64,000 bases of DNA from Bradyrhizobium sp. dw_411. GTDB taxonomy: Bacteria > Pseudomonadota > Alphaproteobacteria > Rhizobiales > Xanthobacteraceae. Shown piece by piece: positions 45,242 through 58,276 of this stretch (position 1 is its first letter; every line of letters starts with the position of its first letter). Both the position numbers and the translations under genes were made by a program. The stretch covers positions 62,001 to 126,000 of the forward strand of contig NZ_JAAVUY010000014.1 of NCBI RefSeq assembly GCF_018449695.1. Direction: 5' to 3'. The notes below the pieces were generated by a model that saw only the letters and a list, made by a program, of their open reading frames with translations, had not been told where the DNA came from and made no database searches.

Positions 45242-45997
45242 ATGGCCGAATCTCTTTTGATCTTCATTGCCGCGGCGTTCCTGCTGGCGGGTTTCATCAA
45301 GGGCGTGATCGGGCTCGGCCTGCCCACGGTGTCGATGGGCCTGCTCGCGGTCACGATGCCGCCGTCGCAGGCGCTCGCGATCGTCATCGTGCCCGCGATC
45401 GTGACCAATATCTGGCAGACTTTCGTCGGCCCTTATTTGCGCAACATCATCATCCGGCTGTGGCCTCTGATGCTCGGCACGGCCTTTGGCATCTGGCTCA
45501 ATGGCGACATGCTGACCGGCCCCTATGCGCGTTACGGCACCATCATTCTCGGCATTTTGCTGGCGATCTATGCCACGATCAGCCTTCGCAAATTCACCTT
45601 CAGTGTCGCCCCATCGAATGAAAAGTGGATCGGCGGGATCGTGGGCGTGATCACCGGTGTGATTTCCGCCGCGACCGGCGTTCAGGTCGTGCCATCGATG
45701 CCGTTCATGCAGTCGATCGGGATGGAGAAAGACGAACTGGTGCAGGCGCTGGGCGTGTATTTCACCGTCGCGACGCTGGCGCTGGCGTTCAACCTCACCA
45801 CAGCGGGCCTGCTCAGCGCCGCGACCGCGATGCCGGGTGTGATCGCGCTGACCACCTCCTTTGCCGGCATGTTTATCGGGCAGGCGGTCCGCACCCGGAT
45901 GGAGCCGGACACGTTCCGCCGCTGGTTCCTGATCGCGATGATTTTTCTCGGGATCTACCTGGTCGGCAGCGCGATCTACAATATCGAACGCGGCTGA
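45242..45997 (+). CDS. TauE/SafE-type permease
   Basis: A 251-residue membrane protein with about eight hydrophobic segments. The family repeats are AGFIKGVIGLGLPTVSMGLLAV and GVITGVISAATGVQVVPSMPFMQ. TauE/SafE proteins export sulfite, sulfonates or related anions. The ATG at 45242 begins the first membrane segment; the longer frame upstream overlaps the divergent regulator and is not plausible. Likely controlled by the adjacent LysR protein. Substrate unknown. Confidence 0.9.
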   Translation: MAESLLIFIAAAFLLAGFIKGVIGLGLPTVSMGLLAVTMPPSQALAIVIVPAIVTNIWQTFVGPYLRNIIIRLWPLMLGTAFGIWLNGDMLTGPYARYGTIILGILLAIYATISLRKFTFSVAPSNEKWIGGIVGVITGVISAATGVQVVPSMPFMQSIGMEKDELVQALGVYFTVATLALAFNLTTAGLLSAATAMPGVIALTTSFAGMFIGQAVRTRMEPDTFRRWFLIAMIFLGIYLVGSAIYNIERG

Positions 45998-46108
45998 ATC
46001 AGACCGGCGTTGATCGAAATTGTTTCATTCTTGTTAGGTGTTTTTTGTCGAATTCCGGACCAAGGCTTTTTTAATCCTTCGATGCTGTTGTTCTGCTGAA
46101 AACAACGG

Positions 46109-46810
46109 ATGACACCCATGCCGGAACTGATCACAGACCTCACTAACGCTCTGTTTAAGATGGCCGGAGAAATGGCACGCAGTCCGAAAGGCACTCGCTG
46201 CGAGGACTTTATCTCCGCAGCCGCGGCTTTCGCCGGCGAAATTTGCATGCGCAAGGCGGCCGATTTTGATTTCGACAACAGCACGTTCACGCCGGGAAAG
46301 AGAGTCTTCTCCCAAAAAATCAATGCCGTCTTATCCGGCAATGTTACCGAGTGGAAGGATGTTCCGGTAACGAGCGCATTTGGCACCTTATATAATCTGC
46401 TGACACGTTCACGGGAAATCGCTTGGCCCCCCGGAACGTTTCCCGGCATCGCGCAGATCTATGAGAATTTCGCCAAGGGTCTCGGTCACGGCGCGTCGCC
46501 GGCACAATGGGGATACGTTCCTCTATCACTTTCACCGGCTCATCTGCCGCAGGTGCCGCCGTTGCGCTCGGCGTTTGAACTTCGGCAGGTTGCACTCGGA
46601 ATCACCGGTAAGCAGCCGATACCGACGGACGCTTTATTTGCCGCTTCGTCGATAACCCTGATCAAGGCGTTGACCGTTACGCGCTCCGCGATCGACAACG
46701 CTGTCGCCATCAGGCTGGCACTGGAAACCATGAACGGCATGGCAAAGACCGCTCCCGTGTTGCCGCGGCACATGCAAGAGTTTGCCGCGCAAGCGAAAGC
46801 CGGGTCGTAG
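46109..46810 (+). CDS. Hypothetical protein
   Basis: A 233-residue protein I do not recognise. It starts with an amphipathic helix (LITDLTNALFKMAGEMARSPKGTRCEDFISAAAAFAGE), contains GTFPGIAQIYENFAKGLGHGASPAQWGYVPL, and ends with helical segments (ALETMNGMAKTAPVL). No signal peptide or membrane segment is evident. Codon use is less biased than in neighbours, which may hint at later acquisition. The Met at 46118 is an alternative start. It stands alone, convergent to the lysophospholipase-like gene. Confidence 0.7.
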   Translation: MTPMPELITDLTNALFKMAGEMARSPKGTRCEDFISAAAAFAGEICMRKAADFDFDNSTFTPGKRVFSQKINAVLSGNVTEWKDVPVTSAFGTLYNLLTRSREIAWPPGTFPGIAQIYENFAKGLGHGASPAQWGYVPLSLSPAHLPQVPPLRSAFELRQVALGITGKQPIPTDALFAASSITLIKALTVTRSAIDNAVAIRLALETMNGMAKTAPVLPRHMQEFAAQAKAGS

Positions 46811-46814
46811 CCCT

Positions 46815-47762
46815 TTACTTGAACAGCGGCGTACCCGGCACGAAGGCGTCGAAAGCAGCCCAGAATTGCGCGCGGTAGCGGTCCTGCTCCTGCAAGATTT
46901 CATGCTTCGAGCCTGCAATCACCAGATGCGCTCCGGCACGCAGGTGATAGGCGAACTCCTCGATCGCCGCGGTCGAGACGACGGCGTCGTTGCTGGCGGC
47001 CAGCATCAGGATCGGCTGGCGAATTTCCAGGGGGTAATTCACGGCACGAAAACCATGCATCGCGCTGAACGCCGTATCGGCCCAGGCGATCGTCGGCGAC
47101 GCCAGGCCGAGCGTCGGGTCTTCCTCGATGATCGCGGCGTTGCGGGCATAGCGCACGGGATCGCTGGTCAGGGGATTGTTGATGAAGGAACCCGCGCCGG
47201 TCAGCACGTCGCTGCCGCCGGGCACATAGCGGCCGCCCTGCCCGGCCAGCCGCAGCACGCGCAGCAGCGTACGCACCGGGAAAGAGGTGGCGCGCCCGGG
47301 CAGATCGATCATCGGCGCCGACAGCACCATGCGGTCGAACCAGCGCTTGCCGGCATGTGCGACCCGCAACATCACCGAGCCGCCCATCGAATGCGCCAGC
47401 GCGAAATAGGGCGGCGGACAATCCGGCAGCACCACCTGCTGCACGAAGGTTTCGACATCGATTTCGAAATCGGAGAAATCGCGCACATAGCCCTTGCGCG
47501 GATCGCGCAGACGCCGCGACGAATGGCCCTGCCCGCGCCAGTCGATCATCGCCACCGCGAAACCGCGATCGCGCAAATCGCGCACCGTCTCGAAATATTT
47601 TTCGATCTGTTCGCTACGGCCGGTGAACACGCAGACCGTGCCCTTGCGACCGGTCGGCGGCGCCCAGCGCGCAAACCGCAATTCCGCGCCATCAGGCGTT
47701 TTGATCATGCCGGAAACGACGTTTTCCGGAACTGGATTGGCGGGAATCGACACAAGCGTCAT
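46815..47762 (-). CDS. Lysophospholipase-like alpha/beta hydrolase
   Basis: A 315-residue alpha/beta hydrolase related to PldB-type lysophospholipases and monoglyceride lipases. Features are the FTGRSEQIEKYFETVRDLRDRGFAV segment, the DWRGQGHSSR motif, the nucleophile elbow ALAHSMGGSVM, the acid region LMLAASNDAVV and the catalytic His in GSKHEILQE. No signal peptide is present. It likely hydrolyses lysophospholipids or monoacylglycerols. Monocistronic. Confidence 0.88.
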   Translation of the reverse strand: MTLVSIPANPVPENVVSGMIKTPDGAELRFARWAPPTGRKGTVCVFTGRSEQIEKYFETVRDLRDRGFAVAMIDWRGQGHSSRRLRDPRKGYVRDFSDFEIDVETFVQQVVLPDCPPPYFALAHSMGGSVMLRVAHAGKRWFDRMVLSAPMIDLPGRATSFPVRTLLRVLRLAGQGGRYVPGGSDVLTGAGSFINNPLTSDPVRYARNAAIIEEDPTLGLASPTIAWADTAFSAMHGFRAVNYPLEIRQPILMLAASNDAVVSTAAIEEFAYHLRAGAHLVIAGSKHEILQEQDRYRAQFWAAFDAFVPGTPLFK

Positions 47763-47846
47763 GAGCGGAACCGGATAGGTGAAAGGTGCTGAAAATCAAG
47801 GGGAGACAAAGGGTAACGGCGTCAAAAAAGGGCGGCCTTCCCCTCT

Positions 47847-47874
47847 CTTGAACGCGCTTTGACCCCTCCCATAT
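47847..47874 (+). promoter_or_regulatory. Heat-shock (RpoH-type) promoter of the Hsp20 gene
   Basis: CTTGAA (47847-47852), a 15-base spacer and CCCATAT (47868-47874) match the alphaproteobacterial RpoH promoter form CTTGAAA-N11-16-CCCATNT. It lies about 125 bases upstream of the hsp20 ATG, leaving room for a ROSE-type leader. Confidence 0.75.
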
Positions 47875-47880
47875 CATCTT

Positions 47881-47999
47881 CGTGCAGGCCGCTACCAGCG
47901 TTTCGGGAAACCGGAGCACTCAAGGCTGCACACAGACGAAAGCCCGGCCCGATGGCGGGCGGGTTCACTTAAACCAGTCGCTCAATGGAGGACTATCCT
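47881..47999 (+). promoter_or_regulatory. ROSE-like RNA thermometer in the hsp20 leader
   Basis: About 120 bases of leader with several hairpins (for example GCCCG-ATGG-CGGGC). Directly before the start is TCGCT (47978-47982), CAAT, then the Shine-Dalgarno GGAGG (47987-47991). TYGCT close to the Shine-Dalgarno is the hallmark of ROSE elements, which hide the ribosome site until heat melts the helix. Bradyrhizobium hsp genes are a classical home for ROSE. Confidence 0.6.
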
Positions 48000-48482
48000 A
48001 TGCGTACTTACGACCTCACCCCGTTTTACCGTTCCACCGTCGGCTTCGACCGGTTCTTTTCGCTGCTCGACCAGGCCACCGCGGACGGCAGCCCCGGCTA
48101 TCCCCCCTATAATATCGAGCGCACCGGCGAGAACGATTACCGCATCAGCGTCGCGGTCTCCGGTTTCTCTCAGGGCGAGCTTTCGATCGTCTCCAAGGAA
48201 AACACCCTGACGATCAAGGGCGAGAAATCCGCCAATGAGAACGGCAAGGACAAATCCGAGGTGCTCTATCGCGGCATCGCGGCGCGCGCCTTCGAGCGAG
48301 CTTTCCAGCTTGCCGATTTCGTGGTGGTGAAAAACGCCTCGCTTGAGCACGGTCTGCTCCACGTCGATCTCGTACGCGAGATTCCCGAGGCCAAGAAACC
48401 CCGCAGCATTCCGATTTCCTCGACCACACCGGCTCCGCATCCGCAGGTAGTCGACGGCTCGGCCGAGAAAGCCGCCGCTTAA
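48000..48482 (+). CDS. Small heat-shock protein (Hsp20/IbpA type)
   Basis: A 160-residue class A alpha-crystallin-type chaperone that holds unfolding proteins. The start MRTYDLTPFYRSTVGFDRFFSLLDQ is typical of IbpA-like proteins. The alpha-crystallin domain spans about residues 37-130 (YNIERTGENDYRISVAVSGF, NTLTIKGEKSANE, FQLADFVVVKNASLEHGLLHVDL), and KPRSIPIS is the C-terminal IxI-type tail. GGAGG is placed 8 bases before the ATG. The promoter and leader indicate heat-induced transcription and translation. Confidence 0.94.
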   Translation: MRTYDLTPFYRSTVGFDRFFSLLDQATADGSPGYPPYNIERTGENDYRISVAVSGFSQGELSIVSKENTLTIKGEKSANENGKDKSEVLYRGIAARAFERAFQLADFVVVKNASLEHGLLHVDLVREIPEAKKPRSIPISSTTPAPHPQVVDGSAEKAAA

Positions 48483-48518
48483 ACACGGTTCGGTTTCAGC
48501 AGATATTTGCTGACGCAA

Positions 48519-48545
48519 ACGCCCCGGGAAACCGGGGCGTTTTTT
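48519..48545 (+). terminator. Rho-independent terminator of hsp20
   Basis: The stem ACGCCCCGG / CCGGGGCGT with a GAAA loop, followed by TTTTTT, 37 bases after the hsp20 stop. Confidence 0.88.
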
Positions 48546-48606
48546 GTCGCGATTAGGATGATCGTCGTTCCTTTAAACGCAGGGACGACATCGAAGATGT
48601 TGCGCC

Positions 48607-49344
48607 TTACTCCAACCCCTGCGCCTTCGGCATTTCCTGCGTCGGCAATATCTGCGGCGCGGGCTTTGCCTCGACGGCTGCGGGGGCAGCGGCTTGAGGT
48701 GCCGGCGCCGTATCCGCCGGCTTCGCCTGCACCGCGGCCGATTGCTGCGCCGGAGCCGGTTTGTCTGTCGCGGGCTTGTCGGTGAAAAGCTTCGGCGCCA
48801 GCGGCTTCACGTCCAGCGGCGACGCTTTCGGCAGCGGCACTGACGTCGTGCGGCTCGCCACTTGCGGCACTAAGGCCGGCGGCCGCGGCACGCCTCTGGC
48901 GTTGCCCATCGGCGACAATGCGCTGCTCGATCCGTAGATCACAGGCACTTCTTGGTTGGAATTGTAGCCCGTCCGGTACGCCGGCATGAAGCGGACTATC
49001 CGCCCGTTGCGGGCATCGATCACCAGCCGGCCGTCATCGCCGCCGCGGTCGACCACTGAAATCACGTAGAACAGGCCGCGCTGGCGCGGCACGCCGAGCG
49101 GCGAAAAGCCGTTCTCGCGGACCACCGTGTAGACCTCCTGCGGCGGCAGCAATGTCGGGCCGTTGCCATATCCATAGCCCGGCGCGGGTGCTTCCGGCGG
49201 CATCGCCGCATAGGGCCCGCCTACGTCGGTGACCGCCACATAAGGCGAGCCGTCGGTTCCCTGGGGCGCGGCCCCCTGCGCATGCGCGATTGCGGCCGTG
49301 AAAACCAACCCGGCCGACACGACCCATCCTGTGAACAGCTTCAT
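48607..49344 (-). CDS. Secreted hypothetical protein with Pro/Ala-rich tail
   Basis: A 245-residue protein with signal peptide LFTGWVVSAGLVFTAAIAHAQG. A middle domain (about 50-130) contains EVYTVVRENGFSPLGVPRQRGLFYVISVVDRGGDDGRLVIDARNGRIVRF, which resembles a PepSY-like fold. The C-terminal third is Pro/Ala/Lys-rich and probably disordered. The ATG at 49344 has AGGAG about 11 bases upstream; an earlier in-frame start at 49371 is possible. Function unknown. Confidence 0.75.
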   Translation of the reverse strand: MKLFTGWVVSAGLVFTAAIAHAQGAAPQGTDGSPYVAVTDVGGPYAAMPPEAPAPGYGYGNGPTLLPPQEVYTVVRENGFSPLGVPRQRGLFYVISVVDRGGDDGRLVIDARNGRIVRFMPAYRTGYNSNQEVPVIYGSSSALSPMGNARGVPRPPALVPQVASRTTSVPLPKASPLDVKPLAPKLFTDKPATDKPAPAQQSAAVQAKPADTAPAPQAAAPAAVEAKPAPQILPTQEMPKAQGLE

Positions 49345-49789
49345 CACGTCATCGCTCCTGTCATGCCCCACTGCCCAGAGCGTTTTCGCCCTTTTGTCCC
49401 GGCCGGAATTTCATTGCGAAATCCGGCGGTCCTTGGGCCGGATCGCGGCGCGTTTGCTTCAAATCCGGGGCGAGGAGATCGGCGCCTGACGCAGGGCCAC
49501 CGGCGACTTTCACGCGCTTGTGTGCTAGAAAAAAATTTGGCATGGTCGTAGTTAGGACAGTAGAACTGTCCCAATTGCGGCAGCAAACCCGGCACAGGGA
49601 TTGCAACGCAAAGTTGGCGTCCAGACGCCAAAAGATTAAGGGCACGGCCGTTCGGGGGACACTGAACGCCCGGGCCTGAATTTAGGAAATTTGCGGCTCG
49701 CGGAGGACGAGCGGTGGCCCGGTGGGTGCCGCAAACGCCCAAGGTGCGCCAATGACGGTGAGGCCCTTTGCCTTATTGAGAGGACTGAG
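49345..49789. other. Regulatory region upstream of gltB
   Basis: About 445 bases between divergent genes. It contains a perfect inverted repeat at 49555-49571 (listed separately) and no gene I can support. The short open frames lack coding character. The gltB promoter must be here, but its boxes are not clear. Confidence 0.5.
49555..49571. promoter_or_regulatory. Palindrome upstream of gltB
   Basis: GGACAGT-AGA-ACTGTCC is a perfect 7-base-arm palindrome, 218 bases upstream of the gltB ATG. It has the size of an operator for a dimeric regulator. The protein that binds it is unknown. Confidence 0.5.
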
Positions 49790-54541
<4,752 letters not shown>

Positions 54542-54550
54542 TTTAGGTCT

Positions 54551-54640
54551 TCATGGTGAGGAGGCGCTTGCGCCGTCTCGAACCATGAATGCACAATGGG
54601 CTTCATCCTTCGAGGCGCGGCAAAGCCGCTCCTCAGGATG
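54551..54640. repeat. Two tandem dispersed hairpins between gltB and gltD
   Basis: A hairpin TCATGGTGAGGAGGCGC...GCGCCGTCTCGAACCATGA at 54551-54589 is followed by the ATCCTTCGAG...CTCAGGATGA hairpin at 54604-54640, the same form as at 27664. They fill most of the 157-base gltB-gltD gap and may alter the relative output of the two subunits. Confidence 0.75.
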
Positions 54641-54698
54641 AGGTCGTGAAGAAGATATATCCCGGCTACCGGGACAGGGTTCAGGGGCACTGGCTTTA

Positions 54699-56156
54699 AT
54701 GGGCAAGGTAACAGGTTTTCTGGAAATCGACCGCCACGACCGGAAGTACGCGCCGGTGACGGAGCGTGTGAAGGATTATCGCGAGTTTGTCATTCCGCTG
54801 AGCGAGAAAGAAACCCGCGACCAGGCCGCGCGCTGCATGAATTGCGGCATTCCCTATTGCCACGGTACAGGCGCGGTCGCGCCGGGCACGCCGGGCTGCC
54901 CGGTCAACAACCAGATTCCCGATTTCAACGATCTGGTCTATGGCGGCAATTGGGAAGAAGCCTCGCGCAACCTGCACTCGACCAACAATTTCCCGGAATT
55001 CACCGGCCGCATCTGCCCGGCACCGTGCGAAGCCTCGTGCACGCTCAACATCGACGACAACCCGGTCACCATCAAGACCATCGAATGCGCGATCGTCGAT
55101 CGCGCCTGGGACAATGGCTGGCTCAAGCCGGAGATCGCGGCGACCAAGACCGGCAAGAAGGTCGCGGTTGTCGGCTCCGGCCCGGCCGGCATGGCCTGCG
55201 CGCAGCAGCTCGCGCGCGCCGGCCACGAGGTGCATCTGTTCGAGAAATACGCCAAGGCCGGCGGCCTGCTGCGCTACGGCATTCCCGATTTCAAGATGGA
55301 GAAGCACGTCATCGACCGCCGTGTGGCGCAGATGGAAGCCGAAGGCGTGACGTTCCACTATGGCGCGCCGGTCGGCGGCACGTCGCCCAATGCGGTCGAT
55401 CCGCGCAAGATGCTTGGCGAATATGACGCGCTGGCGCTGACCGGCGGCGCGGAAGCCGCGCGCGATCTCCTGATCCCCGGCCGCGATCTCGCCGGCATTC
55501 ACTTCGCGATGGATTTCCTGCCGCAGCAGAACCGCCGCGTCTCCAGCGAGCCGCTCGGCGGCGTGAAAGATATCCTGGCCGGCGGCAAGCATGTCGTCGT
55601 GATCGGCGGCGGCGATACCGGTTCGGACTGCATCGGGACTTCGTTCCGTCAAGGCGCGTTGTCGGTGACGCAGCTCGAAATCATGCCCGCACCGCCCGAG
55701 CATGAGAACAAGGGACTGACCTGGCCGAACTGGCCGCTGAAGATGCGCACCTCCTCCAGCCAGGCCGAAGGCGCACGCCGTGAGTTCGCGGTGCTGACGC
55801 AGAAATTCTCGGGCACCGATGGCAAGGTGAAGAAGCTGCATTGCGTGCAGGTCGACGACAAGTTCAAGCCGATCGCCGGGACCGAATTCGACCTCGATGC
55901 GGAACTGGTGCTGCTGGCGATGGGCTTCGTGCATCCGGTGCACGAGGGTCTGCTCAAAACCCTCGGCGTCGATCTCGACCCGCGCGGCAATGTGCGCGCC
56001 AGCACCGCGGACTATCAGACCTCGCGCCCCAACGTGTTCTCCGCCGGCGACATGCGCCGCGGTCAGTCGCTGGTGGTGTGGGCGATCCGCGAGGGCCGGC
56101 TGTGCGCCCGCGCGATCGATCAGTTTTTGATGGGGACGACGAATCTGCCGAGGTAG
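54699..56156 (+). CDS. gltD: Glutamate synthase small subunit GltD
   Basis: A 485-residue NADPH-oxidising beta subunit of glutamate synthase. The N-terminal cysteines (CMNCGIPYCHG, GCPVNN, GRICPAPCEASC) bind the 4Fe-4S clusters. The FAD loop is VAVVGSGPAGMACAQQLARAGHEVHLFE and the NADPH loop is VVVIGGGDTGSDCIG. It passes electrons to GltB. It lies 157 bases after gltB, and the intervening hairpins may attenuate read-through. Confidence 0.97.
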   Translation: MGKVTGFLEIDRHDRKYAPVTERVKDYREFVIPLSEKETRDQAARCMNCGIPYCHGTGAVAPGTPGCPVNNQIPDFNDLVYGGNWEEASRNLHSTNNFPEFTGRICPAPCEASCTLNIDDNPVTIKTIECAIVDRAWDNGWLKPEIAATKTGKKVAVVGSGPAGMACAQQLARAGHEVHLFEKYAKAGGLLRYGIPDFKMEKHVIDRRVAQMEAEGVTFHYGAPVGGTSPNAVDPRKMLGEYDALALTGGAEAARDLLIPGRDLAGIHFAMDFLPQQNRRVSSEPLGGVKDILAGGKHVVVIGGGDTGSDCIGTSFRQGALSVTQLEIMPAPPEHENKGLTWPNWPLKMRTSSSQAEGARREFAVLTQKFSGTDGKVKKLHCVQVDDKFKPIAGTEFDLDAELVLLAMGFVHPVHEGLLKTLGVDLDPRGNVRASTADYQTSRPNVFSAGDMRRGQSLVVWAIREGRLCARAIDQFLMGTTNLPR

Positions 56157-56298
56157 GTTTTCCTCTCGGCAGGCATCGCGCGCAGAACAACCTTCAGTGT
56201 TATACGCGGGCATAGCCGTCCAAAGGACGGCGTCGCTTCCGCTCACCTATACCCGCATATCCATCAATCTTCCCAAGAACATTTTTCGAAGGTGATGG

Positions 56299-56321
56299 AT
56301 GGCCGGATCAAGTCCGGCCAT
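56299..56321. repeat. ATGGCCGGA-type hairpin
   Basis: A 9-base stem ATGGCCGGA/TCCGGCCAT with loop TCAAG, part of a dispersed repeat lying between two convergent genes. Upstream at about 56205-56265 is another repeat with TATACGCGGGCATAGC and TATACCCGC arms. Confidence 0.65.
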
Positions 56322-56349
56322 GACGACGCGTTGGGCGGGCAGCGCCCAC

Positions 56350-58071
56350 CTAATTCTGCAGCCTTACCCCAAGCATCACCACCGTCGAAGCCGAACTAGC
56401 GCCGGCGATATTGGAATCAAGAATGTCGCGGCGCAGGGTGCCCTTGATCCAGAGACTGCGGGTCAGCTTGTAGATCAGGTCGGCCTCGTACGAATAGGTT
56501 TTGTCGTTGCGGCCGTCGCCCTGATAGTCGAGCGTGCCGTAGGTGAATTTGCCGATCGCGGTGAGCCAGCGGCGGAAATCATGATCGACTTCGAACGTAT
56601 AAGTGTGCGTCAGCACGCCGGAGACGCCAGCCACCACGGTCTCGTCGATCGAGGTGGTGGAATAGAATTTCGCCGTGGTCAGCGGCGTCGCGGTCCAGGT
56701 CAATGACGACGCGGTCAAGAGGCCCTGCAGCCGGTCGAGGCGCGGATCGACATAATTGCGCTCGGCGAAGCCGACCGAGATTTCGCCGGTCAACAGCCGC
56801 GAGAATTCAAACGAGGTACCCGCTCTGGCGTAACCGCCATTGGAATCGCGCGCAAAGCCATTGCGATCGATCGCCAGATCATGCACCCGGGTATCGCCCT
56901 CGATTTCGGCGAACGGCTTCACCCCCGGCGTCAACTCGTAGCTGATGCGGCCGACGCCGCCATACTGGTTGAAGTTGCGGTCGTCATTGCTCGAGGTGGT
57001 GCCGTCAGTGAGCGTCGAGTACTGATAGACGGTGCGGTCGACGGTGCCGCCGGCCGAAACCTGCAGGCGGTTGAAGTTCTGGTCGATGCCGAAGGTGCCA
57101 CCGAGCGTCGTGTAGACCGGATAAGAGGCAAGGCCGGTCTGGATGTTCGGGCTGCCGGGATTGTCGGTCGCAACCCGCAAGCGCACTTCCGAGGTGATGT
57201 GGGTGTCTTGGGTGACGTCGATACGGCCGTCAATATGGCCGGTGAAATCCGGCCGGTTGACATTGGTCGGCGACGGCGAGACCGCGCCATCGACGATCGC
57301 CGGCATGCTGTTGCTGTAACCGGTGAACGATCCCCGGAGGTCGGCGACCAGCGCGTGGCGCTCCCAGTCGGACACCGCGAGAAACTCCGGCGCGACCACC
57401 CAGAACGGCGCACCGATCTCATGAGGGAGACGGCCGGGATTGGTCTCATAGCCGCCGCGAAGTTCGAGCGCCGACTTGACCAGGAAACTGCCGACGTAAT
57501 CGCCGACCGGGCCGAACGGATCGTCGTCGATCTTGAGGCGCTTGCGAGGCGGCTGACCTGTGACCGTGCCGGCCATCGCGGGCGGCAATGGCGTCTTGTT
57601 GGCGGACTCCGATGGCGGGATCGACAGCCGCACCCGGCCGTTAAGCGCCGGCGCGACCGTCAGCGGCGCCGGACTGCCGGGCCCCGCCGGCGGCTTCGGC
57701 TTGGCCTGGCCGGGATAAAACTTCGGCTTTTTGCGGGTGCGGTTGAGCGAATCGAAACCAGAGTCCGATGCGCCGCTGGCGGCGGGCAGGCCGTAGGTCG
57801 GAATATTGCCGATCCGCGACGGTGCGGGCAGGTCCTTGTCGCGGAGCCGCGCATCGTCGGCGGCATCCCCCGTTTTGTCGGTATTGGCACCGACCTTGCG
57901 CAGCGGCGAATCCTGCGGGCTCATGAAGCCGTCGGGGGCGGGCCGGAACAGGTCGGAAGTCATCGTTTGGGCCGCGGCCGGAAAGTTATCCAGACCTATC
58001 AGCGCAAGGCATGCCAATAGCGCGCGGAACGTCACTGCGCGCTTACGGCGGCCCGTTGCTGGACCCGACAT
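56350..58071 (-). CDS. Outer-membrane beta-barrel protein
   Basis: A 573-residue protein. The signal peptide (FRALLACLALIGLDNFPAAAQT) is followed by a Pro/Lys-rich linker (about 30-185). A C-terminal barrel of about 370 residues has alternating strands such as FLVKSALELRGGYETNPG, HITSEVRLRVATDN, AKFYSTTSIDETVVAG and SLWIKGTLRRDILDS. It matches the large outer-membrane beta-barrel family (PF10082-like) common in Rhizobiales. Its cargo or partner is unknown. Start: ATG at 58071, with a GTG one codon earlier. Confidence 0.85.
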   Translation of the reverse strand: MSGPATGRRKRAVTFRALLACLALIGLDNFPAAAQTMTSDLFRPAPDGFMSPQDSPLRKVGANTDKTGDAADDARLRDKDLPAPSRIGNIPTYGLPAASGASDSGFDSLNRTRKKPKFYPGQAKPKPPAGPGSPAPLTVAPALNGRVRLSIPPSESANKTPLPPAMAGTVTGQPPRKRLKIDDDPFGPVGDYVGSFLVKSALELRGGYETNPGRLPHEIGAPFWVVAPEFLAVSDWERHALVADLRGSFTGYSNSMPAIVDGAVSPSPTNVNRPDFTGHIDGRIDVTQDTHITSEVRLRVATDNPGSPNIQTGLASYPVYTTLGGTFGIDQNFNRLQVSAGGTVDRTVYQYSTLTDGTTSSNDDRNFNQYGGVGRISYELTPGVKPFAEIEGDTRVHDLAIDRNGFARDSNGGYARAGTSFEFSRLLTGEISVGFAERNYVDPRLDRLQGLLTASSLTWTATPLTTAKFYSTTSIDETVVAGVSGVLTHTYTFEVDHDFRRWLTAIGKFTYGTLDYQGDGRNDKTYSYEADLIYKLTRSLWIKGTLRRDILDSNIAGASSASTVVMLGVRLQN

Positions 58072-58276
58072 CACGATTTAAATACTCCAACGAATTCATA
58101 TACTTGTACGTCGGGTTCCAGCGCGGCGAACGAGCCCCGTGGAAAACGTCGTTAACGGAGTTAAAACAATTATGGTTAATGAGCCGTTGAGAACCGGACC
58201 CCTCGTCGCCTCGCCGGTTTGGCCATGCTAAGGAGAGCCCCGGGCAAGAAACGACGCCCCCTCCCTGGAAGCAGAC

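Noticed and set aside
49531..49560. Possible sigma-54 promoter (TTTGGCATGG) upstream of gltB
   Set aside because: A TGGCA element is present, but the matching TTGC -12 element at the right spacing is absent.
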